Shown piece after piece: positions 22,635 to 35,835 of a stretch of 64,000 nucleotides of DNA (positions are counted from its first letter, which is position 1; every line of letters starts with the position of its first letter). The stretch lies in NCBI GenBank assembly GCA_022494885.1, contig JAGVSM010005018.1:181571-245570 (forward strand). Reading direction: 5' to 3'. Below the pieces are notes generated by a model. The model saw only the letters and a program-made list of their open reading frames with translations, was not told where the DNA came from and did no database searches. A program made the position numbers and the translations under genes. The DNA comes from Micrasema longulum. Its lineage: Eukaryota > Arthropoda > Insecta > Trichoptera > Brachycentridae.

Positions 22635-25600
22635 TTAGACCGAAGGTGCAGGCCACAGAGCAGTGCTGGGTATACTTTCACTGTTGGAATCTCTGAAAAA
22701 CAAATAATCAATTAGTATGGCGCACATCTATTTATTTATTTAATAAACGCCCAGAGGGCTCTTACAATATTTGGTTAAGAAGAATACAAAGTATTATAGT
22801 AATTGACACAAAATATAATCAGAATTATTTCAATAATATGTTAATTTTATTATATTTTTTTGCAACAATTCACAGACCAACTTCGAAATGCACTCACCCA
22901 TACCCAGGATACATAGGAATGGAAATGAATTAGAACAAATATTCAATATTTTCAATATAAATTCTGTTCATGAATTAAAATAACGGTATCAGCATTACAG
23001 CGTATCTGGATTATTTAAGGTGATCAGTCTAACGCTTCAGGTGCAAGTCCAGGGACAATGAAATATTGTAGGGTCTTACACTGCCAGGAATCGAATCTGG
23101 GACCATGGCAAATACGCCAACCATTACAATATGAGGCCGTTCTTGTTCTATTTCACACACTGAAATGTATTTTTCATCTGCAGGGATACCGAAATAAATT
23201 GCAAAAAGGAGGTGAATTTACTTGAAGAAGGGAAGCAGTGTGATCAGTTGCGCTTTGGTGGAAGCTTCCCGCAGCTGGGGGAGGCAGAGCGCCACGTGCC
23301 TCAGCCAGGCGGACAGCGCTCCCCGCCTCCTCTCCACCACCCACGCTTCCTGCAAGTTAAATAAATAATTTATTGTCGAACGATTGCTACTTCATTCTTA
23401 CGTTCTTCCTTTCGAAGCGAGATCTGGGACGTTTGGCCGCAGTCTCAATTTGGAACTAACTTTGTATTCATCGCTGTTATGCTGGAAAACTAGAATAAGG
23501 TGATGGTACAGACCATGTGTATTCAATTGTCGTCAATTGATCATAAATTGACAATACTGCAGTGAGGGGTACAATGGAGCTTTTAAAATCTCTGTGTTTT
23601 GTTATTTTTGCGGTTTGATTGTAAAGAAATGTTACATTTTTGCTAAATAAGTTTTATAAAATTGAAAATAAATATGCCAAACTGAACAGTTTCGGGAAAG
23701 GGGTGATACGTATTGATAATAGTGACACACCTATAGGAATAATAATTGTCACAATATGTAAAAATAAAAAGTAAATTAAAAATCTTTTGGGGGAAAAAAA
23801 ACATTTAAGTTACTACTAATAGGATATTTTATATGATATTCATTAAATAAGTATGTACATATTATTTATTATGTATTCTAATGCAATTTTACTAACTGTG
23901 TTTCATTTGAATAATTTTATTTGGAGTACGCACAACAAAATAAATAACGGTTTAATAGTTGTTTAAATTTTAACAAAAAAAAAACACTTTATTTTGTTAA
24001 AATTAGATACAACCTTTATGCTTAAAACAACATTCAATTTGAATAATGAAAAATAATTTTACACACTAAATTTAGGTGATTAAAAAAATAAAAAATAATT
24101 AGAAACCAATTTTAATTTATACTTAAAATTTTAAAAATATATTATACAATTGATTATGTCCTAATCTCGGCAAATTAGAACTGGAATTTAATCCTTTAAA
24201 AATTTCATCTAAATAGACGGTGTGTAGAGTGATTACTTAAACCAGCCAATGACGAGTCATAAACTCTATAAATGTCTATTCTAGATCCAGCGTAAGAACA
24301 ACCTGTGTCCACGCATGTCCCGCCTCCTCCCCCACTTATTAACTTAACACATTTAATCCCGATTGATCAATTGAATTAAATTAATTCATTAATTTTATTT
24401 CTATTTTAATTTTAATAACCTATTCACAATAAAAACATGATAGCAATTTAAACATTTAATAATGGTGATAATAAGTATGGCTATAGTATTAGAATATAAA
24501 TGTTGCATTTTATGTGGCATCAGATTTATCAAATCGTTTATGGAATTGATCCATAATTGAAAATATCATCATTGCCATTAAAAAAAAAACAATCCTCAAA
24601 TGACCGAATGATTTGGCGATTTAACTTCGCCAGTTCTCGAATATCGAATACCGAATCAAAGTATATTTTACGGAATGCACCCCAATACCAGTCTGCTCAG
24701 AAATTGAGTGAATGGCACAAGTTTGCGAGATATCAGGGTTGTCAGACATTATTTTTTTTATATATATTAATAATCATGGTGCGTTGAGGTTTGTGTACCA
24801 CGTATAAAAATTAATAAAATTAATAAACACCCACATTCCGTTAATTTATATAGTACTTATAGTATCTACATCATTAATTTACAAAATGCATTATTGTTAC
24901 AATTCGAATGCTTATCTGTCCTCTTTTGTTTTTTACAATTGGTGATAGCGAATTTGAATATCCATTTTATCTCAGGGTCTGAATGGGTTAAGATTTTGTA
25001 AAGCAAGCGCTTCGCTAGACAGTCGACGAGTTACTGATGTACTTGTACAAGTATAGACGCCGTAACCATGGGCACTGCAGGTGAAGAAAACGTAGGGGGG
25101 GAAGAGGTATGCGCAGGACAAACCTAATTTCGTATTGTAGCAGGTCGTTCTTATGCTGGATCTAGAATAGATTTACTTTCCCTAGTGATTATTTCATCTC
25201 GGTTATTTCCTTTGTATCGGTCGAACATTCACAATTCTTTTTAAATAAAATAAAGTCAATTAAAATATATCCATAAAGTAATAAACAATAAAATCTGTAC
25301 CTCAGAGGTAGACGGATGAAAATCCAGAATTTGATGAAATGACATTTCGATTTTTGTATCCAGTTTATAATCATGCCCGTTGATTTTGAAAAAATGTAAG
25401 TCTTATAATGAAAGAACCAATGAATTAAGATACTGAACATACAAATTAATGTTCTGAATTATTAGAAATCACTATTGTTGAAAATTTGACGTTTGGATTT
25501 GCATCCGTCTGCCTCTGAGGTACAGAAATATACCCAGAAAATAGATGCTCATCAGTGCAGCCACCGACCACATACCTTATCTTAACTTCTTTAATTAACA

Positions 25601-28600
25601 ACTGCATAATTTTGAATTATAAGAAAACAATAAAATATTTTCATTGTATTTGTATTTATGAAACATAAAAAATTGAATACCTTCTTCCCGAGAGCTTTCT
25701 TCGGGGGAAATTTGAATGGAGAAATATCTGGGTGTGTGTTCTTCAGATCGGAATACAATTTACGAAACTCGGAATATCTTCTGTACACATTCCATTCTTC
25801 AGAAAATATCTTCAGAAATACCTGGAATAACAAGAAAACATTTCAAGGGTGAAAATAACAGGAAAGTTCATTTCAGGTATTATAATTAGATAATAACTTA
25901 TATTTTGATATAATTTATAAAGAAATATCAAATCCATAAAAATAAATGAACTTTTGTGTTAAAATCTTAGATGTATAAGGTTAGAATACATAATGTGTCA
26001 TTTGTACATACTTATTTAATGAATATCATATAAAATATCCTTTTGGTAGTAACACAAATATATTTTTTTCCCCCCAAAACAACTTAAAAATCTAAAATTC
26101 TAACTTTAATTTGAGATTTTTAGGTTGTTTTGAAAACACCTTGGATTGGCCGCAATGAAAATAGGTTTTAAAAATAGCCACACAGATAATGTAAATATAA
26201 GAAAGGTGTATTACTTGATAAACGTGAAAGGATTTGGATCCACTGGTAATGAGGAAAGCCGAGGGGATCCAAATCTGGACATTGCTGCTAATCTCCCTCC
26301 CTGGGGATTGAGAGTCTTGGGACACTCCCGATGCCATTAACCGACGCTGAAGAACCTCGTTGAATTCCATCAGTTCGGCATGCATTTCGGCTACCTGTAA
26401 CAATGGTATTTAACAGAATATATTTATTTTCCCATTGTTACCTGGTTATTGAATATTTATTATACAGCCTGAGCCTTACTAAAAACAATATATTGAGAAT
26501 GTGCTGTTAAAACTTCCATTTTCATATCACTTAAGTGCTTTTTAACTGGTAACCTTTTCTTGCATTCGGGGTCAGCCAAGCAATATATTCTGTTTATGGA
26601 TTTTACATGCCAGGTGATCAGGCTAGATTGCCTGGTTTCTAAATAAAGCTGGACAAGTTTCAATGATGGGTAAAACCTTTCTATAGTAATCGGAAGTAGG
26701 GAATATTCTTTTTAATACAAAACTAATAAATGTGTACCTGAACCAATTTAGATTCATATTGCTTTACTTCATCTGCCTGGGAAGAGTCTCGCTTGAGCAA
26801 CTGAACTGCGGATACATATTTTCTGAGTTGCTCTTTTAATCTATCATTTTCTCTACAAATAAATAACACATAATTTACATAGTAATTCAAAGAGCGCAAT
26901 TTAATGTTACAGGAAACATATTTTACTTCATTATAAATATTACCTATTTAAATCCATAATTGTTTTCTCCATTTTACTGCGCTTTTCTTTGTGCGCTATT
27001 TCTAACTGGGTGATACGGAGTTGCAAAGCGAGGTAATCTTCCTGCTGACGGGTGAGTGCTCCTTGAAAATGGGCATCCTCCGACTCTCCCCCTTCATCAT
27101 CCGGAAAGCACAACTCTAAACAGGACACACTTCCCTCTGCCGGGCCACCTTCGCTATCACTTTCTGACAGTCTTCTGTTCCCACTAACGCTTGAAATATC
27201 CGAGTCCTTTTGTGAGCCCGTCAAACTCTTCTTGCTAGAGAAAATATCTCTGGCTTTCTCGGAAAGTCTAGCGAGTATTTGTCCAGGGGTTTCATTTAGC
27301 ACCTTTTCCAAGGAAGTTGAGGAATCTTCAGAAAAAAAGTGTTTTCTCTTCACATCATAATTATTGGAAGTTGTGGGTTCACTTTGAGAAGCTAATAAAG
27401 AATAAGCGAATACTGAGTTCGGGTCCGGGGAGCTGACGCAGGTGGGAGGAGCACTATTCCAGTTAGTGACGGGAGCTGTTATATTACTTAAAGCTGAAGT
27501 TTGGGCGGTTGCGGGTTTCTTAATACTATCTAAATCACTTTCTTCGTTTTCTTCTTTCGTATCGAATGATATGACTTGCCGAAACGTCTTTTTTTTTGTA
27601 TTGATCTTCATTACTGGGGTTTTAACAGCAATAAGCGGTTCTGTCACAGCTGGATTTTGCTCCAGCACAGGTTGGATTTCATTCAATTCAGCTTTGTCAA
27701 TTGACAGAGCAAAGAGTATGCACACCAAACCTATAATGACAAAACATGCTTTTACATTATAGTGGGTGAGGAGTTGCGATCACTAGAAGTCGCAGAATTT
27801 TCATTATACAGTAAAAACCCCTTTTTACGTTTTTCAAGGGAGCAAGAAAAAAAAGTGTAAAACTGAGGAAAACGCTAAAATGAGGAAATGAAAAATGTAT
27901 GGAAAAAATAGGAATAACATAAAATTTTTATTGATTTGCTAAACTATAGTGTAAATATACTTCCAGAAAAATTGTGAAAATGGTGATAAGTGGAAATCGC
28001 CAATTATTTTTTTTTATACTTATTTTTAATAGTTTCACTAAAAATATTTGTATATTTTTTCAAACAATATTATGAGATCTGTTTTTTTATTTGATTTAAA
28101 AACAGCGTGTTAAAAATACTTTATGTGTAAATTATAAACAACGAAAATGGAATTTTGAATTTGGATAAAATAAAATACAATATTTTTTCCCCTAAATGTT
28201 GGGAAATTTTATTTATATGGTATCACTTTTTTTCTGTGGCATCACTAAAAACAACTGTCACATAGATCGCGGCTTTTTAAAACATCTTTTTATAACTTTA
28301 AATATTTATGTTGTTATGTTTTAATCATCGCAATTTAATGTTTTTAAACATTTATTGTTTCTAAACCTTTGTCAATTATGTATCATGATTTGTACAAGTC
28401 AATATGACGTTTTTGTTCATTGAAAACTAAGACAACCCTAAAGGAAGATACTTAAACAAAAAGGTCAATTACACTGCACCTGCTTTGAATTTAGGTTAAG
28501 ACAGTAATTTATAATTTATTAGTCGTTTACCTGTTTTTATTCTTCATTTGCGTGGCACACGCGGTGGCGCGCGGACTGCGGCATCATTATTACGACGTGA

Positions 28601-31600
28601 TTTTGGCTTTTTGACACATCAAATGAATTTCGAAAAATTTTAAGCGTAAAACCGGGGTGATGAAAAGTGTAAAAAAACGTTAATTGGGGGGAATATTTGC
28701 ATGAGAATGTATGAAGAAAAATGGGTCCTGAACATTTCGGTGTAAAAAGCGGGAAAACGTAAAAACGAGGTTTTACTGTATTTCATTTTGATATTTTTTT
28801 AAGGAGATAGAAAATGTTATAATGAAAAAGTCCTTGACTTGAACATCAATGTCGCTAATTTAAAAAACTTTAGAATACCAACCGGCAGCCATATTGGGGA
28901 GTAAGCTTGTGGCTTCGAAGTCTCTCATGAGAGCCCATTCTTCATAATATTCTGTCACCAAGGAGTGCCCGACCCAGCTATGCAGATATCTAAGAAAGGC
29001 AAGTTTATTCAAATGGGTTAAAGCAATAAATTATTATACATAGTATTTATTTATGAGCAGAGATTCGTTAATTTATTATGCAATCATGATAAAACTTATT
29101 ATCAAAAGTTTATCCGGAATAATATTAAGAAATAATGTTTTAATACTTTGAACGATAAATAATTTACCGAAAATATTAAATTATTTACATCATGTAATAT
29201 AAAATTAAGAATTTACATATGCATAAAACTAATATTAATAAAAATCTTTGAAATCGAAAACAGCTACTAATATTGATAAATGAATTATTTTACTACCTGT
29301 GCAAAAAATATGCATACTGAAATGAAAACAATTACATTTTTTATTATTTTTTTGGCATTTAATTTTAATTTTATTTTTTAAAACCTTTTTATGTGTTTTT
29401 TTATATTTCAATACACAATATTGTTTAAATATTCCAATATTTTGCTATAATGTTTATTTATTTTAAAAATATAATAATGTTAAGAAAACAGTGCCAACGA
29501 TAAAAAGCTATAAGACTACCAAGAGTCTCAAAACTCATTGTACAAGGGTTTAAACTTGTACATTGATACCCGAAGAAATAAAAAATATAATATATTATAT
29601 AGCTTTAAAATCAATTGAAAAAAATATGTTTTAGATAAATGTTTTTATTAGTTCTTAAGGTTTTTTAATAATTATTATTATTATTATGGATAACTTATAT
29701 AACGCCATTTTCGTAATAAAATACCTCAAGGGCGCTTTACATAGTGATTCTATTGTTAAATTAATTTAACTGAAGCTTTTAAATTTGTAATTTAATTAAA
29801 ACAATTTATTTTGTTGTCACGTGCTACGGATGTATTCAAATGATTTGGAGAACAAGTGGGTTTTAAGTTTTTTCCGAAACATCACTTCACTTTCACAGCC
29901 TCGCACCTCTGCTGGGAGAACATTCCATGCCATAGGGCCTGCGACCGCAAATGCGCGTTCACTAAATTTAGTGCGCTGTTTGCGTAGAGGTATAATAACT
30001 TTTCCTCTCGCCGTAGACGTAGCTGATCTAAGCGTGACGCCTGTCAGCTAGTTCATCTGGAATGCATAGTTCCCTTAGATATTCCGGAGCAGAGTTGTGC
30101 AGTGACTTATACATAACCCAACAGAGTTTGTATTCGACCCTCTGTGGAAAAAGTAGCCAGTGTAGTTCCCGAAGTAGTGGAGTGATATGACTGAACTTAG
30201 AGATTCCGAAAATAAGTCTCGCTGCGGAATTCAATACAGATTGTAGGCGAGTCATTTTGTTAATTGGTAGACCTGCATAGATACCATTACAATAATCGAC
30301 TCTAGACACTACAAACGCATTTTTTAATTGATGGGCGGCATCAACCGGCAAATTTTTGCGTATGCATTTAATTTGTCTCAGCTGGTAGAAGCATGAACTT
30401 ATCGTTCTACTAATTTGAGCCTCAAGAGATAGGTCAGAATTGAGTAAAACTCCCAGTAGTTTAACGGTGGGTAAATCGGTACTCCCTACATTAGGTAGAG
30501 CTATATCCTGGATCAAATTCTGTCGTCTGGCTGAAGCCACCCACAGTTGTTCCAGTTTTTGATGGGTTTAATGTTAGTCTGTTTTCAGCCATCCAGATTC
30601 CTATTTTCTTGATGCATCCATCAATTAAATTGACAAGCACACTTCTCTCGCCTGGTTTGCAATAAAAATAAATCTGCGTATCATCTGCATAGCAGTGAGA
30701 CTACAATCCACATTCTTTGATAATGTTCTCTATATCTTTAGTGTAAAGGAGATAGAGAAGTGGTCCGAGTACTGACCCTTGAGGCACTCCAGTAGACACC
30801 CGAAAGTTGGTTGAGCTTTTACCCTGGAACACAATTGCATATTCTCTTTTATTAAGATATGAACTGAACCACATATATGCCTGATCACGGATACCATAAG
30901 TTTTCTCCAGACGTTCAAGCAAAATATTATGGTCTACAGTATCGAATGCAGCCCCCCTATCCAGAAGAGCCATCAACACCAGATTACCAGAGTCCATCGC
31001 CGTTATAATGTCAGACAGTACTCTTATCACTCCCGTCTCCGTGGAATGAAAATGTCGGTGTGCCGATCGCCTTACCGAAAATAAAAATTCCGCTCGATAT
31101 AGTTAACGAGCCTATGAGAAACTATTTTTTCTAGTATTTTTGATACGATGGGAAGATTTGAAATAGGGCGAAAACTGGAAAGATCTTCCACATCTAAATT
31201 TTTTAAAAGTGGAGTTACATTTGCTTTCTTTATGGCTCTCGGAACAATGCTGCGCTCCATGGATGTATTAGATAAATCTGTTAAAAATGGAACTAATACG
31301 TTAATGCATTTTTTCAAAAGCCATGTTGGTATATTGGTATATAAATAATAAATAAATAAATATTGTTGGCAACATGCATTGACGTGTAATAAACAGACAC
31401 GTCACTCCCTCACCATTCTATAGGCAATTAAAGAAGAAGAGTTTTGACGTTTACACATTCATGAAGGTCTGTAAATATTGACAGTCAAGTGTAGGAAACA
31501 AACGCCGTAGTTTATTGTTGTAGTCCCTGCGATAGTGACGTACAGCCGGATAGTTTCACTATCAATGGACAGTGTCGATTTTATATTGAAAATTCAATAA

Positions 31601-33449
31601 ATTGAATAGTATTTTTGAATTAAATCATATATTTATTTTGTTTTTCATAGTTGCAAAACAAACTAATTAAATTTTACACAAACAAAAATGCTATCTTCCT
31701 ATTAGCTATTAACATGTCGTGTAACAATACACCGTTGGAAACATGAATCTACCTCTCGAGAGATCTCTCATTGAGGGCCGCTCTGAGGAAGGCCTTGAAA
31801 TGTCCCGTGGGGGTGTTCACCTGCTTCAAGTTCTTGAACCTTTCTTCCTCGTGTCGAGTGAGATGTAGGCGAGCGTAATTCCACAAGGAAGTACCTTAAA
31901 AAAAGATAATTATAAGTAATTACGTCATCTGTTGTCCCTTTTTATATTAAGAATGGTTGCTCAACCTTCCAAGTAGAATCTACCAAATGTCAATTGTAGA
32001 TCTCTAATTGACTATTCGCAGATAAATATTAAACAGCTTGTAAAAGTAAAACATATTAAGGTGAACAAAATTCATGGGAATTATTATTATTATTATGGAT
32101 AACTTATATAGCGCCATTTTCATAATATAATACCTCAAGGGCGCTTTGAAAATAAATAAATTTGATTTCAACTTTTTTAATTTGTAATTTAAGAAAAACA
32201 ATCTACTTTGTCATCACATGCTAAGGATTTATTCAAATGATTTAGAAAACAAGTGGGTTTTAAATTTTTTGGAGGAATATTTATAGCTTCCGCATGGGGG
32301 TTGTTCTGGAAAAGAAAAGAATGGCTCGATGGGAGCCCAGTGTAATCAACAATGTTTTAAGTATGTCCAAATGTTTGTAGACAGGCTGGATTTCCTCCCT
32401 AGGGAATTATTAAGATCTAAATTTGTTGCAACAAAGAGGGAAAACATTTTTGAGAAAGGAATATGGAAGTCTAGGCATTTACAGGGCTTATGTTCTGTCA
32501 TTTGCTGGTTTAAGTGGCCATTTTACACACTGTGTAACATTTCCTCAACTCTTCTATCTGTTGACTTTTGTGAATTAAGAGAGCTGAAATTTATTTCTTT
32601 ATTAAGTTAGTTCATAACATCTTAAGAACTAATATAAACTTTTAATAATATTACAATTTTTTAATCAAAATTTCTCAATAACATTTTTTCAAATTATTTT
32701 TTTAATAATTCGATTTTTTCTATTTCCTTTATTTCTTGAGGTAACTTTGATATTCTATTTTTCTCCTCATTGGTAATCTTATCTTTTTTTACCCCTTGTT
32801 TCATATGTATGACATGGTTGGTTGAATCTTAATATTGTTTTTATTTTATTCATCCCCTTAATTATTTTATGCATAAAAATTGCTACATTATATTTAATTT
32901 GTTGCTTTACTGTGAGCAAGCCAATTTCTTTGTGCATTCTTTCTACATTAGAATAGATATTCTTTTGAGTATAATCCTCATCGCCTTATTTTGAAGAATT
33001 TGTCACTCACTCTAGTTTCTAGTGAAAAAATTCTAAATTAGTAATTTAACAGCTGTAAGAATGTGTTAATATTTACCCATGTAATTTATATTAAAGGCAA
33101 AATTGATTCCAGCGGAGACAATGTTTTGCAGGGAAGACGGAGCGGAGGTCAGCTGTGGCGGCCGCAGTCCGTGCGACAGCACACTCGCCCATCTATCACA
33201 CAACTCTGAAATCCTGAAAATAATAAATGATTTATTTCTTAACTTAACTGATTATTTATGATATTTTTTTATTGAAGAGGCATTATCTTGTAACCTGATA
33301 TCATCCTCGGTCGCGAGTTCAGTTTTGCCCCCGTAACGCGCCTGGCAGCCCTGGACGACGCTCAACAAGCTGCCCAAAACCTTTTGTCGTTCCTGTCGAT
33401 GTTTTAGAACCTCCGTTTCGTGGTCGATTCCTGATATCATCGATGACAT
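22635..33449 (-). CDS. Snx29: Sorting nexin-29-like protein (RUN, coiled coil, PX)
   Basis: This encodes a predicted endosomal or phosphoinositide-binding adaptor. Exons in transcript order are 33449-33295, 33213-33077, 31894-31753, 28989-28883, 27730-26944, 26852-26738, 26394-26215, 25821-25681, 23349-23222 and 22692-22635. All phases agree and give about 649 residues, shorter than the roughly 810 of vertebrate SNX29. The RUN domain covers about residues 20-190, with ALNERSLERYLHSW and SLLPNMAAG. A serine-rich linker follows (exon 5). Then come coiled coil (ENDRLKEQLRKYVSAVQLL) and VAEMHAELMEFNEVLQRRL, both strongly SNX29-like. The PX domain (from about residue 515) has VQIWIPSAFL, the lipid-binding RRYSEF and FPPKKALGKK. 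The chosen start, MSSMISG, is the first ATG after a possible acceptor at 33462, so a 5' non-coding exon is likely. Reading on past exon 9 instead gives a stop at 23218-23220 and a 631-residue form. Three introns carry large mobile elements. Confidence 0.92.
22730..22900 (-). repeat. Retroelement 3' tail-like repeat in the last SNX29-like intron
   Basis: On the plus strand it begins TTTATTTATTTAATAAACGC, then CCAGAGGGCTCTTACAATAT. On the minus strand it ends in a (TAAA) tract, as the non-LTR 3' ends elsewhere in the window do. No coding remnant is readable. Confidence 0.4.
22983..23150 (-). repeat. tRNA-derived SINE, family A
   Basis: It holds GGTGATCAGTCTAACGCTTC, CAGGTGCAAGTCCAGGGACA and the head CCAGGAATCGAATCTGGGAC. 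It lies between the two alternative ends of the SNX29-like gene, and so within either its last intron or a 3' UTR. Confidence 0.7.
24275..25172. mobile_element. MITE with terminal repeats of about 35 bp
   Basis: The left end TCTATTCTAGATCCAGCGTA, then AGAACAACCTG is inverted at the right end (CAGGTCGTTCTTATGCTGGA, then TCTAGAATAGA). Weaker similarity continues inward through C-rich CGCCTCCTCCCCC against GGGGGGGAAGAGG. It is non-coding and lies in the SNX29-like intron after the PX exon. Confidence 0.7.
25294..25526. mobile_element. Short MITE with 32-bp terminal repeats
   Basis: The left end TCTGTACCTCAGAGGTAGAC, then GGATGAAAATCC mirrors the right end GGATTTGCATCCGTCTGCCT, then CTGAGGTACAGA, with about three mismatches. 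At 233 bp it is too short to encode anything. Confidence 0.75.
27809..28778. mobile_element. TA-flanked DNA transposon relic or MITE (CAGTAAAA termini)
   Basis: The left end CAGTAAAAACCCCTTTTTAC, then GTTTT is inverted at the right end (AAAACGTAAAAACGAGGTTT, then TACTG). Both are flanked by TA, which fits Tc1/mariner/pogo-type insertion. The 970-bp interior has no transposase ORF. It sits in the SNX29-like intron between exons 4 and 5. Confidence 0.7.
29675..31345 (-). pseudogene. CR1/L2-like non-LTR retrotransposon, 5' truncated
   Basis: Reverse transcriptase pieces in order on the minus strand are SSFRPISNLPIVSKILEKI (31317-31072), then AAFDTVDHNILLERLEKTYG and STGVPQGSVLGPLLYLLYT (31030-30701). 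The C-terminal region follows at 30540-30028, with RLIFGISKFSHITPLLREL. Frameshifts separate the pieces and the endonuclease is missing. The 3' end carries GGCGTTATATAAGTTATCC, then an ATT repeat. It lies within an SNX29-like intron, in the same orientation as the gene. Confidence 0.85.
32078..32270 (-). repeat. CR1/L2-like retrotransposon 3' fragment
   Basis: It shares with the copy at 29675 the ATT-repeat end (ATTATTATTATTATGGATAA), the block CTCAAGGGCGCTTTG, and the C-terminal coding end (ACAAGTGGGTTTTAAATTTT). It is severely 5' truncated. Confidence 0.75.
32320..33000 (+). repeat. Dispersed repeat, family D, longest copy
   Basis: It contains CAACAATGTTTTAAGTATGT, then GACAGGCTGGATTTCCTCCC, GGAATATGGAAGTCTAGGCA, TTAAGTGGCCATTTTACACA and the distal block TTAAGTTAGTTCATAACATC. 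Parts recur at 20815, 24220, 34405, 49310 and 57900. An open frame at 32329-32610 lies inside it but is broken in the other copies, so I do not call it coding. The element class is unknown. Confidence 0.55.
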
Positions 33450-33461
33450 CAATCGAAGGCT

Positions 33462-35450
33462 CTGAGGAACACGGATATCAAACAGATACAAATGGCAATC
33501 GAAAACTGTAATTCGGGGCTAACATTAAAATGTGATGAATAATATATTTTACGAACCATTGTTTTGATGTTATCAATTTTTACGAATCACTCGCTGCCGA
33601 AAATATATTAAATTGCATATCCTCATAATTTAAACATAAGGAAATAAATAAGAAATAAACATCAAGTATGATGACACTGACGTTTGACTCTAAAGTGCAT
33701 AGATAAATAACAAAACAAGATGGGAAAGTATTCACATTTTCTGAGAGGACAACAACAAACAGCTACAAGGTGGATTCTCTGTGGATGCCGCACCATTTCA
33801 TAATCGCGCCCAATTTTAAAATTTGGTTCTCGTAAGTATATAAATTTACTCTCTCTCTACCTAATTGTGATGCGAGATTTAATATCAATGGAATTATACT
33901 GACAATTAAAAGGACCAGGGTTCAAGTAAAATATGAATCGGAGACTCCGTTCCACAATGATTTAAATTCTTACCACAAATTATAATTAAGTATATGATTT
34001 TGATGTTTTGCGGTATCTTTACTTATGGAAGGAAAGCAGGAAAGTGAAGAAAGTATCTACCTATTGGAGCCGCTCCACAACCTGAAAGTGTCGGAGATCT
34101 GGTCAACTGTGTTGGTCCCGCATAGGACTAGGCACTCACCGAAAAAGCGGGTTTTCTCAGTCTTCAAATTGAGTGGTACATTACCATTGTTTCACATAGA
34201 CACGGTTGCCGCAGAACTCATGGTTAACATGAATTTTATTTATAGCAAATCGGGACGTGAATATAAAAAAAGTTGTGTATTTATTATAAATAACTGCAAT
34301 AAATATGGCTCTAAAAATAAAACCTACCTTATTGATATTTAAATATTTGCAAAAACATGAAATCAAAATAGTCAACAAATAGGTACTGAACAGAGATAAC
34401 TTTAAAAAAGGGAATATGGCCTGTCATTGGCTGACTTTAGTGATTACTTTACACACTGTATAAAATTTGTCATGTTACACAGCTCCTCTTCGATAACTCA
34501 GTTAGTAGAGTGGATGGTGGACTTTGAATATCTATGTTTCTTTGATGTTAGTGAACCTAGTGAGTGGGAAAATTCAGTACAAGTCTTCTCTAGGCCAAAT
34601 ATGGTTTCAACTATTTTACTTCACAAAAATCAACACTTCACATAATACTATTTATCATTTTGTTGGCTGGATGCAGAACTTTTATTGTAATTACTTAAAT
34701 TTTCAGGATAGCAATTTAAAATTGTAAATATGATTTTTTATAATTTTGCATCCAGCCAGCGATTTATCATTCTTCCTGTATTTGAAAACATTGTTTTCAC
34801 AGCCAGTAAATTCATATACATCTCTAAACCTTAAAAAAATCTCAGTCTCTCTTGAGATATTTGACTATCGTAACTTTATTAAAAAATAACTTATATTTAT
34901 TATTTTTAATGAATTGCATTAAAAACTTGGCGTAAAGCATGATAAAAACAAAAGTCACAATATTTAAATTTGATCATAAACTCAATTTCATTCGTTTGAT
35001 AACCTTTTTGGTCAAGCCTAGGAGATAAAAATAAATACTATCTTCAAGAATAACTTCATGTAAATAAATTGTTCATATAAAATGTGCCGACACGTTAGTT
35101 CGTTTTGAGTTTTTATCCAAGAAACAATGTCAAAGGTAAAATAACATTTGTTTTTTTATATTTTTTTATTTATTCATTTGGAGTCATCATACTATTATTC
35201 GCACCCGAGAAGTGTAAATTTTTCCTTTTAAAAAAAAATATTGCTGTAACTTTTTGTTTGAATTATTTTGAATATTTTAAAATTATTATTATACATTAAA
35301 AAAAAAAAAAAAAAAGATTCACTTATACAATATGTTCAATTTACCATTTATTTTCTCAAATTAAACAGTGGCTGGGCAGGAAGAACTAAAAATTGTATAT
35401 GTATTTTATGCGTGTAAATATAAAAAAAAAAGGTGCATAGGGAAATTAAT
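33462..35450. promoter_or_regulatory. Divergent intergenic region between SNX29-like and ASL
   Basis: SNX29-like reads left and ASL reads right from this 3-kb gap, so it should contain both promoters. I see no TATA box or clear core element. A family D fragment lies at 34405-34470. The open frame at 34025-34342 has no recognisable domain. A 5' UTR exon of SNX29-like probably lies here, ending at an unread donor. Confidence 0.35.
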
Positions 35451-35451
35451 T

Positions 35452-35700
35452 GGTATACCAATTATTAAAGCGCATCTCAATCATCTGTCACATGAAGGTA
35501 AGGTAATCAGTTTTACATATCAGGAGCAAGTCTAGGGACAGTAAAATATTGCAATGTGAAACCACTTGTTAATAAATATTTCATGTCAACTTTTCCTGGA
35601 ATAGAACCCGAGACCTCAAATGTGGTAGACGAGCCCACCAACTAATTTCTCTTTTCAGGATTTTTACCTGAGATAAGCCATAACCTGAGTCACTTTTGCA
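35452..35700 (-). repeat. tRNA-derived SINE, family A
   Basis: A diverged copy with TAATCAGTTTTACATATCAG, GGAATAGAACCCGAGACCTC and a decayed head (AGACGAGCCCACCAACTA). Confidence 0.65.
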
Positions 35701-35835
35701 TATTTTAATTTACTTACTTGGAGTACAAACAAGGATACACCTATATTTCAGCATTTTTAGAGGACAATCATTTAAAAATAAAATGCAAATAAGTACAGTG
35801 CATTAGAATATTTAATAAGCCTATGTCAATGTTTT

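Noticed and set aside
32329..32610. 93-codon open frame on the plus strand
   Set aside because: It lies in the family D repeat. Other copies (20815, 49310) do not keep the frame, and no domain is seen.
34025..34342. 105-codon open frame between SNX29-like and ASL
   Set aside because: No recognisable domain, no splice context and ordinary AT-rich composition toward its end. I cannot support it as a gene.
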